DNA of 64,000 nt from Thermoplasmata archaeon (GCA_015063125.1 SUTB01000005.1:1-64000), one strand, 5' to 3'. Numbered from the stretch's first letter, positions 24,057 to 33,180 are shown. The notes: generated by a model not told the origin, from the letters alone. Numbers and translations: made by a program.

Positions 24057-25877
24057 ATGAGAAGAACGAACACCTGTGGTGAGCTTAGGGTTTCCGACAT
24101 CGGAAAGAAGGTTTGCCTGCAGGGATGGGTCAGGTTCTCCAGGGACCACGGCGGGGTGCAGTTTATCGACCTTGCCGACAGGTACGGGATAACCCAGGTC
24201 GTCTTCGACCCTCAGGACCTTCCCGCCGGCACGGATGCAAAGAAGATCGCGGATGTGATGAATACCTTCACCCGCGAATGCGTCATTTCCATCGACGGTA
24301 CCGTAAGGAATAGGGTCGAGGGGACCGAGGATGCCAGGAATCCCACCGGACAGATCGAGGTGCTCATCACCGGAGCGGAGCTCCTGAACACTTGCGCCAT
24401 ACCCCCGTTCGAGATCGGGGACCAGAAGGAAGGGGTCCTTCCCAACGAGGACACCAGGCTCAAGTACAGGTACCTGGACCTCAGGAGGACCGAGATGATT
24501 CAGTCCATGGTCTTCAGATCCAAGCTGGTCCATCTTGCCAGGCAGTATCTGGAGCAGAACGGTTTCCTTGAGATCGAGACCCCCATCCTGGGAAGGTCCA
24601 CGCCCGAGGGAGCTAGGGACTACATCGTGCCCTCGAGGGTGCACCCCGGAACGTTCTACGCGCTCCCCCAGTCGCCACAGCAGTTCAAGCAGATGCTGAT
24701 GGTCGCCTCTATGGACCGTTACTATCAGGTTGCCAGATGCTTCCGTGACGAGGATTCAAGGAAGGACCGTCAGCCTGAGTTCACGCAGCTGGACCTCGAG
24801 ATGTCCTTCGTGGACATGAAGGACATCCAGGACATGATGGAGGGCCTGATGGCCTACATCTGGAAAGGCCTGTACGACGAGGAGCTCAAGACGCCCTTCC
24901 CCCACATCGGATACAGGGACGCCATGGAGAGGTTCGGATCCGACAAGCCCGATATGAGGTACGGGCTGGAGTTCGTCAAGCTCACGGAGGTCGTGAAGGA
25001 CGCTCCGTACAAGATCTTCCAGAACATTCTGGCCAACGGCGGAATCGTCGCAGGAATCAATCTCAAGGCCGATATCGCCGGCGACAAGGTCGGAAGGAAC
25101 GATGTCGACCGTTACATCGCATACGCGAAGAAGGTCGGACTTGGAGGACTCACATGGATGAGGTGCGTCAACGGGCAGCTGGAATCCAACATCGTTAAGT
25201 ACTTCACGCCGGAGATCTTGGAGAACATCAAGAAGACCATGGGCGCCGAGGAGGGCGACCTGATATTCATCATCGCAGGACCCTGGAAGGCCACCTACGA
25301 GAGCGGAGGATTCCTCAGGAAGAAGATCGCTGAGGATCTCGGACTCGTTCCGGACAATGTATTCCAGTTCTTCTGGATGGACGACTGTCCCATGTTCGAG
25401 ATCGATCCCGTATCCGGGAAGTACGACGCGTTCCACCACCCGTTCGTGCTGCCGACCAACGACCTCAACGACGAGTATGTCGGAGGAGCATGCTTCGACC
25501 TCTGCCTGAACGGCAACGAGCTCGGATCCGGTTCGCTCCGTATCCACAACGCCGAGAAGCAGATCGAGGTCTTCCACAAGCTCGGTCTGGATGACGAGAG
25601 GATCGAGAGGAACTTCGGATACTTCGTGGAGATGCTCAGCTACGGTGCGCCGCCCCACGGAGGAATCGCCATCGGTATCGACAGGATATGCGCCATCCTG
25701 CTCAACAAGGACTCAATCAGGGACGTCATCGCCTTCCCCAAGAACAAGAGGGCAGTATCCCTCCTGGACGGTTCCCCGTCCAAGGTGGACGATGACAAGC
25801 TGGAGGAGCTCCAGATCATCTCCCTCGCAGGAGAGGACCTCGACCTTTCGGAGTACGAGGACCTCCCCGAGGAGTGA
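24057..25877 (+). CDS. aspS: Aspartyl-tRNA synthetase, bacterial type, probably non-discriminating
   Basis: A 606-residue class II synthetase with the bacterial layout: N-terminal OB-fold anticodon domain, catalytic core with motif 2 (FRDEDSRKDRQPEFTQLD), an inserted GAD domain of about 130 residues, and motif 3 (GIAIGIDRI). Archaea usually have a short form of about 430-440 residues without GAD, so this one is probably of bacterial origin. The anticodon domain carries H31 (RDHGG) and Gly in the VEGT loop, the states linked to non-discriminating AspRS in Pseudomonas; it would then charge both tRNA-Asp and tRNA-Asn, feeding GatCAB encoded 4-8 kb downstream. Enzyme identity is firm; specificity is inferred. 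Confidence 0.95.
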   Translation: MRRTNTCGELRVSDIGKKVCLQGWVRFSRDHGGVQFIDLADRYGITQVVFDPQDLPAGTDAKKIADVMNTFTRECVISIDGTVRNRVEGTEDARNPTGQIEVLITGAELLNTCAIPPFEIGDQKEGVLPNEDTRLKYRYLDLRRTEMIQSMVFRSKLVHLARQYLEQNGFLEIETPILGRSTPEGARDYIVPSRVHPGTFYALPQSPQQFKQMLMVASMDRYYQVARCFRDEDSRKDRQPEFTQLDLEMSFVDMKDIQDMMEGLMAYIWKGLYDEELKTPFPHIGYRDAMERFGSDKPDMRYGLEFVKLTEVVKDAPYKIFQNILANGGIVAGINLKADIAGDKVGRNDVDRYIAYAKKVGLGGLTWMRCVNGQLESNIVKYFTPEILENIKKTMGAEEGDLIFIIAGPWKATYESGGFLRKKIAEDLGLVPDNVFQFFWMDDCPMFEIDPVSGKYDAFHHPFVLPTNDLNDEYVGGACFDLCLNGNELGSGSLRIHNAEKQIEVFHKLGLDDERIERNFGYFVEMLSYGAPPHGGIAIGIDRICAILLNKDSIRDVIAFPKNKRAVSLLDGSPSKVDDDKLEELQIISLAGEDLDLSEYEDLPEE

Positions 25878-25886
25878 AAACATTTC

Positions 25887-25908
25887 AGGGGCTCAGGCCC
25901 CTCTCTCT
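25887..25908. terminator. Bidirectional hairpin between aspS and the BASS transporter
   Basis: AGGGGC-TCAG-GCCCCT followed by CTCTCTACTTTCTTC lies just past the aspS stop and spans the stop codon of the convergent gene. Confidence 0.55.
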
Positions 25909-26840
25909 ACTTTCTTCAACCTGTATCCTGCGGTAACCGATAGGATCGGAAGTTCTATCAGCGGTGCGATCACCAGCACCAACAGCAGCAATGTAGCATC
26001 AGGGAAAGCCGCCACTGCAATCGCGAGGGACAGTGGGGAGTTCCTTGCCATGCTGGTGAACACAAGGGAAGTGGTGTCCGCCGTGTTGAACCTCTGCAAT
26101 CTGGATACGAATGTCGCTACGACGTAGTTCACGGCGAAGAACACCAGCAGCGGGACTATGAGCGCTATGAACAGCTCAAGATGGCCCATCAGCTCAGCGC
26201 TCTCGGATGCGAACATGGCCGCGATGGCCAAGCACAGGAAGAACAGCTGAAGGTTGTCTCCGTTTTCGCTAATGCTAGAACCAAGATCGGCGACCTTTTG
26301 GACCTTCGCCCCCACTATTTTCAAGACGATGGCAGCGGTCAGAGGGATCACCAATACCACGATCATGCTCCATAGAAGACCGGGTATGTCCATGTCCACC
26401 TGTGTGTTGAAGAATATGAGCAGGTACACCGGCATCAGGACGATCTGCAGGATCAGGTTCAGAGGCAGAAGGGAGCTGCTCAGGGGAACGTTTCCTTTGG
26501 CCATAGCGGTGAAAACCAGATACCAATCCGTGCAGGGTGTGACAAGGAGCATCACCAGTCCGATCCTGACATCGATCTCGACGAACATCAGCCCCAGCAT
26601 CAAAGAGAATATCGGTGTCCAGACGAAATTGATAGACAGTGAGGTTAGTGTGAAGCGTCTGTTCGAGAAGGATTTGCCGATCTCCCGTATGCTGACGCAC
26701 ATGAACACGAAGAACAGCATCACCATGAGGAACGGCTCTATGAGCAGAGATGCTCCGGAACAATCGACCAGCATCCCAGCCGTCAGGCCAACGATCGCCG
26801 CGGACAACATGATCAGCGGATGAAGGAACGCACTGTTCAT
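25893..26840 (-). CDS. BASS/ACR3-superfamily secondary transporter (possible arsenite efflux)
   Basis: A membrane protein of about 315 residues with nine to ten hydrophobic segments. The signature TPCTDWYLVFTAMAKGN and the later SMARNSPLSLAIA segment with a following cation-site-like helix match the bile acid:sodium symporter/ACR3 superfamily; the PCT motif is shared with ACR3 arsenite carriers, whose cysteine lies at this position. Arsenic transport is plausible but no ArsR or ArsC is adjacent. Start taken at ATG 26840; a TTG 39 bases upstream is unlikely. Confidence 0.78.
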   Translation of the reverse strand: MNSAFLHPLIMLSAAIVGLTAGMLVDCSGASLLIEPFLMVMLFFVFMCVSIREIGKSFSNRRFTLTSLSINFVWTPIFSLMLGLMFVEIDVRIGLVMLLVTPCTDWYLVFTAMAKGNVPLSSSLLPLNLILQIVLMPVYLLIFFNTQVDMDIPGLLWSMIVVLVIPLTAAIVLKIVGAKVQKVADLGSSISENGDNLQLFFLCLAIAAMFASESAELMGHLELFIALIVPLLVFFAVNYVVATFVSRLQRFNTADTTSLVFTSMARNSPLSLAIAVAAFPDATLLLLVLVIAPLIELPILSVTAGYRLKKVERGA

Positions 26841-26909
26841 GTGAACCAATCGTTTAGCTAGTAGAAAAGAAGTGAGCAACTATTATGTCCAATAAAGCGA
26901 TTCTAACTC

Positions 26910-27311
26910 ATGGAAAACAAAAGCATCTTGACGTTGATTGCGGTCGTCGTCATAATAGAAGTCATCCTCGCCGGTGCGGTAATCTACATTCTGTCGGATC
27001 ACGGTCAGACCGAATACACATTGTATATCGGCCTCAACGATTCGGTGACAGGCGAGGACTACAATCCGGTGGAGGCGGCCGAATGGGTGGACGAAATCGT
27101 CCTGAAGTACACGGGCGGCCTCACCCGCTACAATGCGGATGGAGCATACACCTATGACGACGGAAACATCGCCCACGAGCAGAGCCTGGTCTACTACCTG
27201 ACCGATGTTTCCTACGAGGATGTCCACAAGATCTGCGACGAGGTGAAGGAACTGTTGAATCAGAGCAGCATCCTGATATCCATCGGCAAACAGAAATCAG
27301 AATTCTATTGA
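26910..27311 (+). CDS. Membrane-anchored DUF3574-like protein
   Basis: A 133-residue protein with one N-terminal hydrophobic helix (residues 6-28) acting as signal anchor, then a small alpha/beta domain. The YTLYIGLND start, the two-helix region, GGLTRYNADGAYTYDDGNIAHEQSLVYYL and the helical end resemble DUF3574. It would face outside the cell. Function unknown. A TATTATG box lies about 28 nt upstream of the ATG, divergent from the BASS transporter. Confidence 0.7.
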   Translation: MENKSILTLIAVVVIIEVILAGAVIYILSDHGQTEYTLYIGLNDSVTGEDYNPVEAAEWVDEIVLKYTGGLTRYNADGAYTYDDGNIAHEQSLVYYLTDVSYEDVHKICDEVKELLNQSSILISIGKQKSEFY

Positions 27312-27319
27312 AAACGATG

Positions 27320-27346
27320 GGACGGGCCTCTCGGCCCGTCCATTTT
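27320..27346. terminator. Bidirectional hairpin terminator
   Basis: GGACGGGCC-TCTC-GGCCCGTCC (27320-27341), a perfect 9-bp stem followed by ATTTT, lies between two convergent genes. Confidence 0.75.
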
Positions 27347-27352
27347 CAGTGT

Positions 27353-27865
27353 TTACAGGAAGGTGACGGTCTCTTCCAGTGGTTTCCTGGATGCGTGCAT
27401 CGGTCCAGGCTTGCAATCGTCTGCAGGGTATCCGAGGGGCAGGAGGTTATAGACTGTTTCGTCCTCGGGGAGGTTGAACACCTCTTTCACCTTCTGGGGG
27501 TCGAACCAGCCGACCCAGCATGTTCCCAGACCGAGAGCATGCGCCTGGAGCATCATCTCGTCGGTAACGATGGCGGCATCGGTCTCTCCACGATTCAGTT
27601 TGGAGAAGTGACTAATCCACTCGAGGTCCTTCTTCATTGCGATTATCAAAACAATGGGCGCATCGAAATGCATGCACCATTCCTTATCGAACTTCTTCCT
27701 CTGCTCGGGGGACCTGACCACATAGATGTGTTGCCCCTGCATGTTCTTGGCGGTGGGAGCTAGCCTTCCAGCCTCCAGAATCTTGTTCAGAACAGCGTCC
27801 TCCACGGGCTTGTCGCTGTACTTCCTGACCGAGTATCTTGAGTTGATCACGTCTTCGAATTGCAT
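27353..27865 (-). CDS. Nitroreductase family protein
   Basis: A 170-residue FMN-dependent NAD(P)H oxidoreductase fold. The N-terminal RYSVRKYSDKPV motif that binds FMN phosphate, LAPTAKNMQ, and the C-terminal GLGTCWVGWFD followed by LPLGYPAD are typical. It is a small member of the family, probably a homodimer. Substrate cannot be told. It is an isolated gene between convergent and co-directional neighbours. Confidence 0.9.
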   Translation of the reverse strand: MQFEDVINSRYSVRKYSDKPVEDAVLNKILEAGRLAPTAKNMQGQHIYVVRSPEQRKKFDKEWCMHFDAPIVLIIAMKKDLEWISHFSKLNRGETDAAIVTDEMMLQAHALGLGTCWVGWFDPQKVKEVFNLPEDETVYNLLPLGYPADDCKPGPMHASRKPLEETVTFL

Positions 27866-27927
27866 GAAGAACCATGGGCATCTTTAGATAAAGAATATCT
27901 AGCCGAAAGATCACAATCAAAGGCAGT

Positions 27928-28592
27928 TTAATCCAGATGCGCCTTTTCAAATTGAGATGCCCATTGTTCCATGTATTCTTCTTTGATCTTTATCATCTCA
28001 TTTCTGATCGGTACGTCGATTTCTTCGGATAGTCTGATCACAGTTTCTGTTGTGTACGTAACCCATGGTGATACGTAGGCCCTATACTGAGATCTTATCT
28101 CGTTCAGAACAGTGGTCCAGTCAAAATCATGAGAGAAAATCAGTCTGAGACAATCTTCATAATCGTTGGTTCTTTCAGTTACGGATTTGAAAACAAAAAT
28201 ATCCTCTGAACTGCATGTAAATAGACGGGTTTTATCATATGCTATTCTTAATGTAGAGCGATCTGCCATGCCATCTGAAAGCCCGAGCATTCCGCAGACT
28301 CTCGACTCGAAGATATCAATCCGATAATCATCCAAAGAAAGCATGTCTGAAATGTTAGTTCTCTCCATTCCTGGGGTTGGCCTTATGGATTCAAATCCCA
28401 TGTTCTTAAGATCTGAAATCAGAGCATCATAGGATTCTTTGGAACGCACTACAAAATCGACATCTTTGGTCTTTTTCTTTACTTGTTATAAAGCATAGCG
28501 CCACCGCCGATCAGGTATATGTCCACAGGGCGATCTATAAACGAATCTATGTCTCTGATGAGTTTTTCGATCTGTGAGGTGTTCTCGATCAT
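27928..28592 (-). pseudogene. Nucleotidyltransferase (DUF6036/AbiEii-like), frameshifted
   Basis: From the ATG at 28592 the frame reads MIENTSQIEKLIRDIDSF then DIYLIGGGAMLYNK and stops. In another frame, beginning just downstream, KKKTKDVDFVVRSKES continues for 180 residues to the end. Together they make one nucleotidyltransferase with the GG...DVD signature (GGGAM and the catalytic DVD). The break lies in the A-rich stretch 28470-28490 and needs a one-base loss or two-base gain. The downstream part could start at a GTG (28449) but would lack the active site. The intact ATG overlaps the stop of the upstream wHTH gene, the arrangement of toxin-antitoxin pairs. Sequencing error or programmed frameshift is not excluded. 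Confidence 0.7.
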
Positions 28593-29449
28593 CCTTCCAC
28601 CGTCCACAGTCTGTCGTTCAGATCTTGGAGAGACGGCCATCTCTCTATACGCTCACCTGACAATATGCGGTTGTGGATGTCGACAAACTCCTTTGGAGGG
28701 TTAAGCTTATCTTCGTTTTTCATGTAGAAGAGTTCAGCGGCCATGCGAAGTCTTGTGCTATCTTCATGCTCCGCTATTTTCAATGCATCGTTGAATATCT
28801 CCTCTAGAGAAAGTTCACCATATTCTGTCGTACAATAAACGTCATCGAATACCCAACCCGTCAATCCATATTTTTCCAAAGCTGTGAAGCCTGTGACATT
28901 GTCTGTCGTTTTTTCTTTAGTGGAGTAGATGATGGCATCGTTTTTCCTGAAGAGAAGAAGGGAGTTATCCGGAAGTTTGGCGTCATTGACCTCCAGATGG
29001 TCAATCAAGCTTTCTAGGAATTTTCTGATTTGAGGATACCTGTTATCATTCAGGCTGTAGTATCCGTTGATATTTCTAACGATACCTCCGTTGGTATGAA
29101 TGTTCAGAATCTTATGTATGTGCGACTCAGAGATCCCCGTCTCCTTGGAGATGGTGCCGAGGTCTTTGGCCGTCATGATACACTTAAGGACATCCAATCT
29201 GCTGTCACTGAAGAATCTCGATACTTCAGGTCCGTTGCTCATGATATAGAATAAGCGTTTGGCGAAGGCACAGTTGCTTATTGCTAGTGGTTTTTCTTTT
29301 TTCAGAACATCTTTGGATTTCAGATTCCTAACTATTCTGTATGTTTCTGGATTCGATATGTTCATCGCTTCGGCTAACGAACCGACATCTGTGCATCCTC
29401 TCGACAGATAATAGAGTGATTCCAACTCCCTTTGACTGAACATCGCCAC
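28589..29449 (-). CDS. Double winged-helix protein, putative antitoxin/regulator
   Basis: A 286-residue protein with an N-terminal winged helix (residues about 1-55) and a second one (about 88-135, LGTISKETGISESHIHKILNI), then an alpha/beta region of about 150 residues. It is followed with ATGA overlap by a nucleotidyltransferase gene, the layout of AbiE-type (type IV) toxin-antitoxin pairs in which the wHTH antitoxin also represses the operon. The two genes and their surroundings (27.9-29.6 kb) are clearly more AT-rich than the rest, suggesting transfer. Confidence 0.75.
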   Translation of the reverse strand: MAMFSQRELESLYYLSRGCTDVGSLAEAMNISNPETYRIVRNLKSKDVLKKEKPLAISNCAFAKRLFYIMSNGPEVSRFFSDSRLDVLKCIMTAKDLGTISKETGISESHIHKILNIHTNGGIVRNINGYYSLNDNRYPQIRKFLESLIDHLEVNDAKLPDNSLLLFRKNDAIIYSTKEKTTDNVTGFTALEKYGLTGWVFDDVYCTTEYGELSLEEIFNDALKIAEHEDSTRLRMAAELFYMKNEDKLNPPKEFVDIHNRILSGERIERWPSLQDLNDRLWTVEG

Positions 29450-29529
29450 ACCTATTATTATCTACTCTATTAAAGTATTTAATAATAATTTTGGGAATTT
29501 TTATTGAATAATAATTAAATAAATCAAAT

Positions 29530-29571
29530 AAAGAAAAAATAAGGAAAAGTGATGGGGCAAGAACCTGCCCC
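29530..29571 (-). terminator. Intrinsic-style terminator after gatB
   Basis: Minus-strand hairpin GGGGCA (29566-29571 side) with TGCCCC (29554-29559 side), 6-nt loop, followed by T-rich sequence complementary to the A tracts at 29521-29548. It lies about 40 nt after the gatB stop. Confidence 0.65.
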
Positions 29572-29612
29572 ATGATTTGCTTTATTTTTAGGATTAATTC
29601 TGTGGCAGACGC

Positions 29613-30953
29613 TCATATCCTGGATTCAATCAGCTTCTTGGCTGCTTCCACCACTTCTGCCGAGGAGTACTTGCCCCCGGTCTGCCTCATGACATATCCG
29701 ATTACCTGATTGGCTGCCTTGTCGTTCTTCTGGTAGTCGGCGACGATCTTCGGGTTCTCATCGAGGAAGCCGTTGATCAGTGTCTCCAATCCTGCGGACT
29801 CCTCCTGTGCGGCGGCCGCATCCTGGCCGGTCATGAACGATTTGATCTCGATGGCGCATTGGGTGTCGGTGATCTTTCCGTCTGCGAAGTCCTTGATGAA
29901 TCCCTTCAATTTCGACAGGTCGTTTACACCGCGGTCCTCCATGGCCCTCCAGTTGGCGCTGATCGGACCTCCGACCCACTTGATGGCATCGGCGGTCCCG
30001 AACTCCTTCGCGACATCCTCGAAGAGGATGGCAAGGTCCACAGAGGTGTTCACAAGCTGCTTGGCCATCTTCGGGTCCAGGCTGTACTGCGAGGTCATCC
30101 TCAGGATCATGTTCTGGGGGCTCTCGGCGATCCTTATGGAATCGGCCAGCTCCTTGATGTGATAGATTCCGAGATCGGGTTCATCGATGTAACCGTACTG
30201 GTCCTCGAACTCCTTCACCCTCATGCTGACGGTGACGTCCCTCTCGGGGTCGTATCTCCTGGTCTCCCTGACGATCTTCTTCTTGGCCTTGATCATGGCG
30301 ATCTGCCTGACCATCTCCGAATGCAGTGCCTTCTCGGCGTTCTTCAGACCGCTGACGTTCTTGATCTCGACCCTCTCGGTCCCGACGGAGATGTTGCAGT
30401 CGCACTTGACCTCCCATTCCAGGTCGTCGGGGATGTCTAGTAGGTGTCTGATGTCCCCGATCATCTGTGTGAGGAACTGCCTGGCCTCCGCAGGAGTAGC
30501 GATGTCCGGCTCGGTCACGATCTCTGCCAGAGGGATACCGGACCTGTTGTAATCCACGAGCGACGTGAGGTCCGCGGTCCTCTTGGTCTTTCCGGGGTCC
30601 TCCTCGATGTGTATCCTGGTGATCCTGATGGGCTTCTTGCCGTCCAGGTAGTAGACTCCCCTCTCTCCGATCGGGTTGTCGTACTGCGTGATCTGGACGC
30701 TCTTCGACATGTCCGGGTAGAAGTAGGTCTTCCTTGCGAACCATGTGGTGTCGTTGACCTCGCAGTTGAGCATCTTAGCGATCATTATCCCGTAGACCAG
30801 AACCTGCTTGTTCAGGACGGGCCTGGATCCCGGCATGCCCAGGCATGTGGGGCACACATGGGTGTTGGGGAACTCGCACTCTTCCGTGGGGCAGGAGCAG
30901 AACATCTTGGATTTGGTGGGAAGCTGCACATGGCATTCCAATCCGATCTTCAT
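29613..30953 (-). CDS. gatB: Asp/Glu-tRNA amidotransferase subunit B
   Basis: A 446-residue protein, slightly short for GatB. The N-terminal GLECHVQLPTKSKMFCSC, the zinc-site cysteines (FCSCP and VCPTCLGMPGSRP), the kinase-like core (YFYPDMSKSVQITQYD, IHIEEDPGK, DYNRSGIPLAEIVTEPD) and the C-terminal YqeY-like tail are present. GatB activates the tRNA-bound Asp or Glu with ATP. It starts with an ATGA overlap on gatA and is the last gene of gatCAB. In archaea GatCAB usually makes Asn-tRNA, with GatDE doing Gln-tRNA. Confidence 0.96.
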   Translation of the reverse strand: MKIGLECHVQLPTKSKMFCSCPTEECEFPNTHVCPTCLGMPGSRPVLNKQVLVYGIMIAKMLNCEVNDTTWFARKTYFYPDMSKSVQITQYDNPIGERGVYYLDGKKPIRITRIHIEEDPGKTKRTADLTSLVDYNRSGIPLAEIVTEPDIATPAEARQFLTQMIGDIRHLLDIPDDLEWEVKCDCNISVGTERVEIKNVSGLKNAEKALHSEMVRQIAMIKAKKKIVRETRRYDPERDVTVSMRVKEFEDQYGYIDEPDLGIYHIKELADSIRIAESPQNMILRMTSQYSLDPKMAKQLVNTSVDLAILFEDVAKEFGTADAIKWVGGPISANWRAMEDRGVNDLSKLKGFIKDFADGKITDTQCAIEIKSFMTGQDAAAAQEESAGLETLINGFLDENPKIVADYQKNDKAANQVIGYVMRQTGGKYSSAEVVEAAKKLIESRI

Positions 30954-32278
30954 ATCGACACCTCCGGTCTCTTGAGATCGAACTGCTTCTCCCAGTCCTC
31001 CGCAACGGAGAACAGGACCTTCTCGTTCCAGTGGTCCGCTACGAACTGCATTCCGACCGGCATTCCCTCGGAGTCGTATCCGCAGGGGACAGACAGGTGG
31101 GGCGTTCCTGCGATGTTGGCGGGGACCGTGAGGTAATCCGCCTTGTATGAATCGAGAGCTGACATCTTAGAGATGTCATCGAATTTGGGTGCTGTGAAGG
31201 GCATGGTGGGTGCGAGCACAGCGTCGTGGTCTGCCAGGACCTTCTTGTAATCGTTGATGACGACCTGCCTGACCTCTCTGGCCTTGGCGTAGTGCCTTCC
31301 TCCGAATCCTGCCATGCGGGCGTAGGTCCCCAGGAGGATCCTCCTCTTGGCTTCGTCACCGAAGTACTTCGTACGCACTTCCGTGAAGAAATCGTCGAAC
31401 TTCTGGGTGCGGTCGCCGTCCTGGTGGCCGTACCTCATACCGACATATCTGGCAAGGTTGGTGGAAGCCTCTGATGTTGCCAGAACATAATAGGCGGGCA
31501 TGGCAAACCTCAACGAAGGCATGTCGACGTACTCTACATCGACTCCCATTCCTTTCAGCTGCTCCACGGCGTTGTTGAAAGCAGCCTCCACTTCCTTGGA
31601 AAGTCCTTCGATGCCCTCCTTGGGGATCGCCACGGACCTCATCTTCGTGTAGGATTTGTCGAAATCAGGCTGGACCATAGATGTGGGGTCCCTGTCGTCC
31701 TTTCCGGCGATGAGCTCCATGTACTTCTTCAGGTCCGTCGCCTTCTGCGACAGAACGCCGATCTTGTCAAGGGAGTTACCGTAGTCGATGAGACCGTACC
31801 TGGACACGCGTCCGTATGTGGGTGCGATCCCGTACACGCCGCAGAAGGATGCGGGACAGCAGATGGAACCTCCGGTGGAGACTCCCAGTGAGATGTGGTC
31901 CTCGATGACCGAAGCGGCGCAGGCGGATCCTCCTGAGGAGCCTCCGCATGCCCTGTCAAGGGCGTAGGGGTTCCTGGGGATCTCGAATCCCGAGTTGGTG
32001 GAGAAGGTTCCGAAACCGAACTCGTCCATGTTGGTCTTCCCGACTAGCTTGCCTCCGGCATCCCTGAGCTTCGATATGGATGTGGCATCGAACACGGGAT
32101 GGTAGCCCTCCAGGATCCTCGATCCTGCACAGGTCTCCATGTCCTTGGATGTGAGGTTGTCCTTCGCTGAGAACAGGAACTTGGCATCGCCTGCGGACGT
32201 ATCGTCCGTCATCGCATGGAACATGCGGTACTTCTCGTTGACCGCCTTCAGTTTGGACATCACGTCATCCATGCTCAT
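30950..32278 (-). CDS. gatA: Asp/Glu-tRNA amidotransferase subunit A
   Basis: A 442-residue amidase-signature enzyme that releases ammonia from glutamine or asparagine for the GatB site. The Ser-cisSer-Lys triad is visible: K39 (SAKDN), a serine in GGSSGGSA at 112-119 (S114) and the nucleophile S138 in STGGSI. Both ends overlap neighbours by ATGA (gatC upstream, gatB downstream), giving strict translational coupling of the three subunits. Confidence 0.96.
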   Translation of the reverse strand: MSMDDVMSKLKAVNEKYRMFHAMTDDTSAGDAKFLFSAKDNLTSKDMETCAGSRILEGYHPVFDATSISKLRDAGGKLVGKTNMDEFGFGTFSTNSGFEIPRNPYALDRACGGSSGGSACAASVIEDHISLGVSTGGSICCPASFCGVYGIAPTYGRVSRYGLIDYGNSLDKIGVLSQKATDLKKYMELIAGKDDRDPTSMVQPDFDKSYTKMRSVAIPKEGIEGLSKEVEAAFNNAVEQLKGMGVDVEYVDMPSLRFAMPAYYVLATSEASTNLARYVGMRYGHQDGDRTQKFDDFFTEVRTKYFGDEAKRRILLGTYARMAGFGGRHYAKAREVRQVVINDYKKVLADHDAVLAPTMPFTAPKFDDISKMSALDSYKADYLTVPANIAGTPHLSVPCGYDSEGMPVGMQFVADHWNEKVLFSVAEDWEKQFDLKRPEVSI

Positions 32279-32547
32279 GACAGCCTGGGCCCCCTTACGT
32301 ACCTGTCGTATGTGTCCATGCCCCTGAGCAGCTCATCGGCGTCGAACTCCTCTTTGGGAACGTCCTCCCTGATGATGTCAGCGACCATGATGGGATTGAC
32401 ACCGCGCTCGTTGCACTCTGGTGCCTCGTTGAGCAGCTCGAAGTAGCCGAGGATATCCCCCAGCTCCTTGCAGTATCTCTCCGCTTCCTCGTCGGTGAGG
32501 GCTATGTGGGCGAACTTCGCCACGTCTCTAACGGTCTTCACATCCAT
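32275..32547 (-). CDS. gatC: Asp/Glu-tRNA amidotransferase subunit C
   Basis: A 90-residue protein with the GatC pattern: an N-terminal helix VRDVAKFAHIALTDEEAERY, a middle FELLNEAPEC segment and the C-terminal REDVPKE..DADELL. It wraps around GatA and stabilises the GatA-GatB interface. First gene of gatCAB; the ATGA overlap with gatA fixes its end. Confidence 0.93.
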   Translation of the reverse strand: MDVKTVRDVAKFAHIALTDEEAERYCKELGDILGYFELLNEAPECNERGVNPIMVADIIREDVPKEEFDADELLRGMDTYDRYVRGPRLS

Positions 32548-32591
32548 TACTAGACCTTCGGCGGGCTATCGGGATGATTTTATAATAATTA

Positions 32592-33131
32592 TTAGGCGGA
32601 GTTGTGGACGAAGATGAATCCGTACAGGATCATCCTGCCGTTCTGGAAAGAGTACGGGATGTCCAAGCCTGCGAAGTATTTCTTGAGATCGATCCCTAGG
32701 GTGGACACTGACGAGATCATCATGTCCGGGAACCTGCACGGTTCGGGATAAGCGCACTCCCCGCAGTAGTCGCAGGGGCCGTCCATGAAACCATCGCACT
32801 CGATGCCGTTGTCCCTGAGCTCCAGGACCATCATCCTAAGGGTGCGGTGAACGTCGTCGGATATGGATTTCATCAGCTCCGTGTCGTTGAAGTCGGCCTC
32901 GAACTCGCGGTAGGCCAGTATGACGTAGTCGATGCCCTTGTAGTATTCGGCGACATCCCTCTTCGCTCCGGGGTTGCACCCCCAGTTGGTGTCGTATGTG
33001 CCGCACTTGTTCTCCTTGCAACGGCTGAACGCCAGCTGATAGCTGTCCTCGTTGTACTCTGGTACCGGCGCCTTTCTGATGGTGAAGCTATCGAAGTCCT
33101 TCATGGATGCGACGGATTCCCATGTCTCCAT
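32592..33131 (-). CDS. DUF2284 cysteine-rich, predicted metal-binding protein
   Basis: A 179-residue protein. Cysteine motifs typical of DUF2284 are CKENKCGTYDTNWGC in the first half and CDYCGECAYPEPCRFP in the second, which suggest an iron-sulfur or zinc site; the family is frequent in anaerobes and biochemically uncharacterised. The start at 33131 (METWESV) is favoured over 33182 because a TTTAAA box at about 33154-33159 would start transcription at this ATG. Divergent from the DUF4143 ATPase. Confidence 0.85.
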   Translation of the reverse strand: METWESVASMKDFDSFTIRKAPVPEYNEDSYQLAFSRCKENKCGTYDTNWGCNPGAKRDVAEYYKGIDYVILAYREFEADFNDTELMKSISDDVHRTLRMMVLELRDNGIECDGFMDGPCDYCGECAYPEPCRFPDMMISSVSTLGIDLKKYFAGLDIPYSFQNGRMILYGFIFVHNSA

Positions 33132-33180
33132 GAGGTTCGCATGGGATTGGAGGTTTAAATGTATGGGAGAGGGCAATTTC

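Noticed and set aside
24756-25658. Long opposite-strand open frame of 300 codons inside aspS
   Set aside because: It is the antisense shadow of a certain synthetase gene, rich in the residues expected from reading GC-rich codons backward, with no ribosome-binding site or recognisable domain.
27928-28449. A functional short protein from the GTG at 28449
   Set aside because: It would begin after the DVD catalytic motif of the nucleotidyltransferase and lacks the GGGAM strand, so it is better explained as the remainder of a frameshifted gene.
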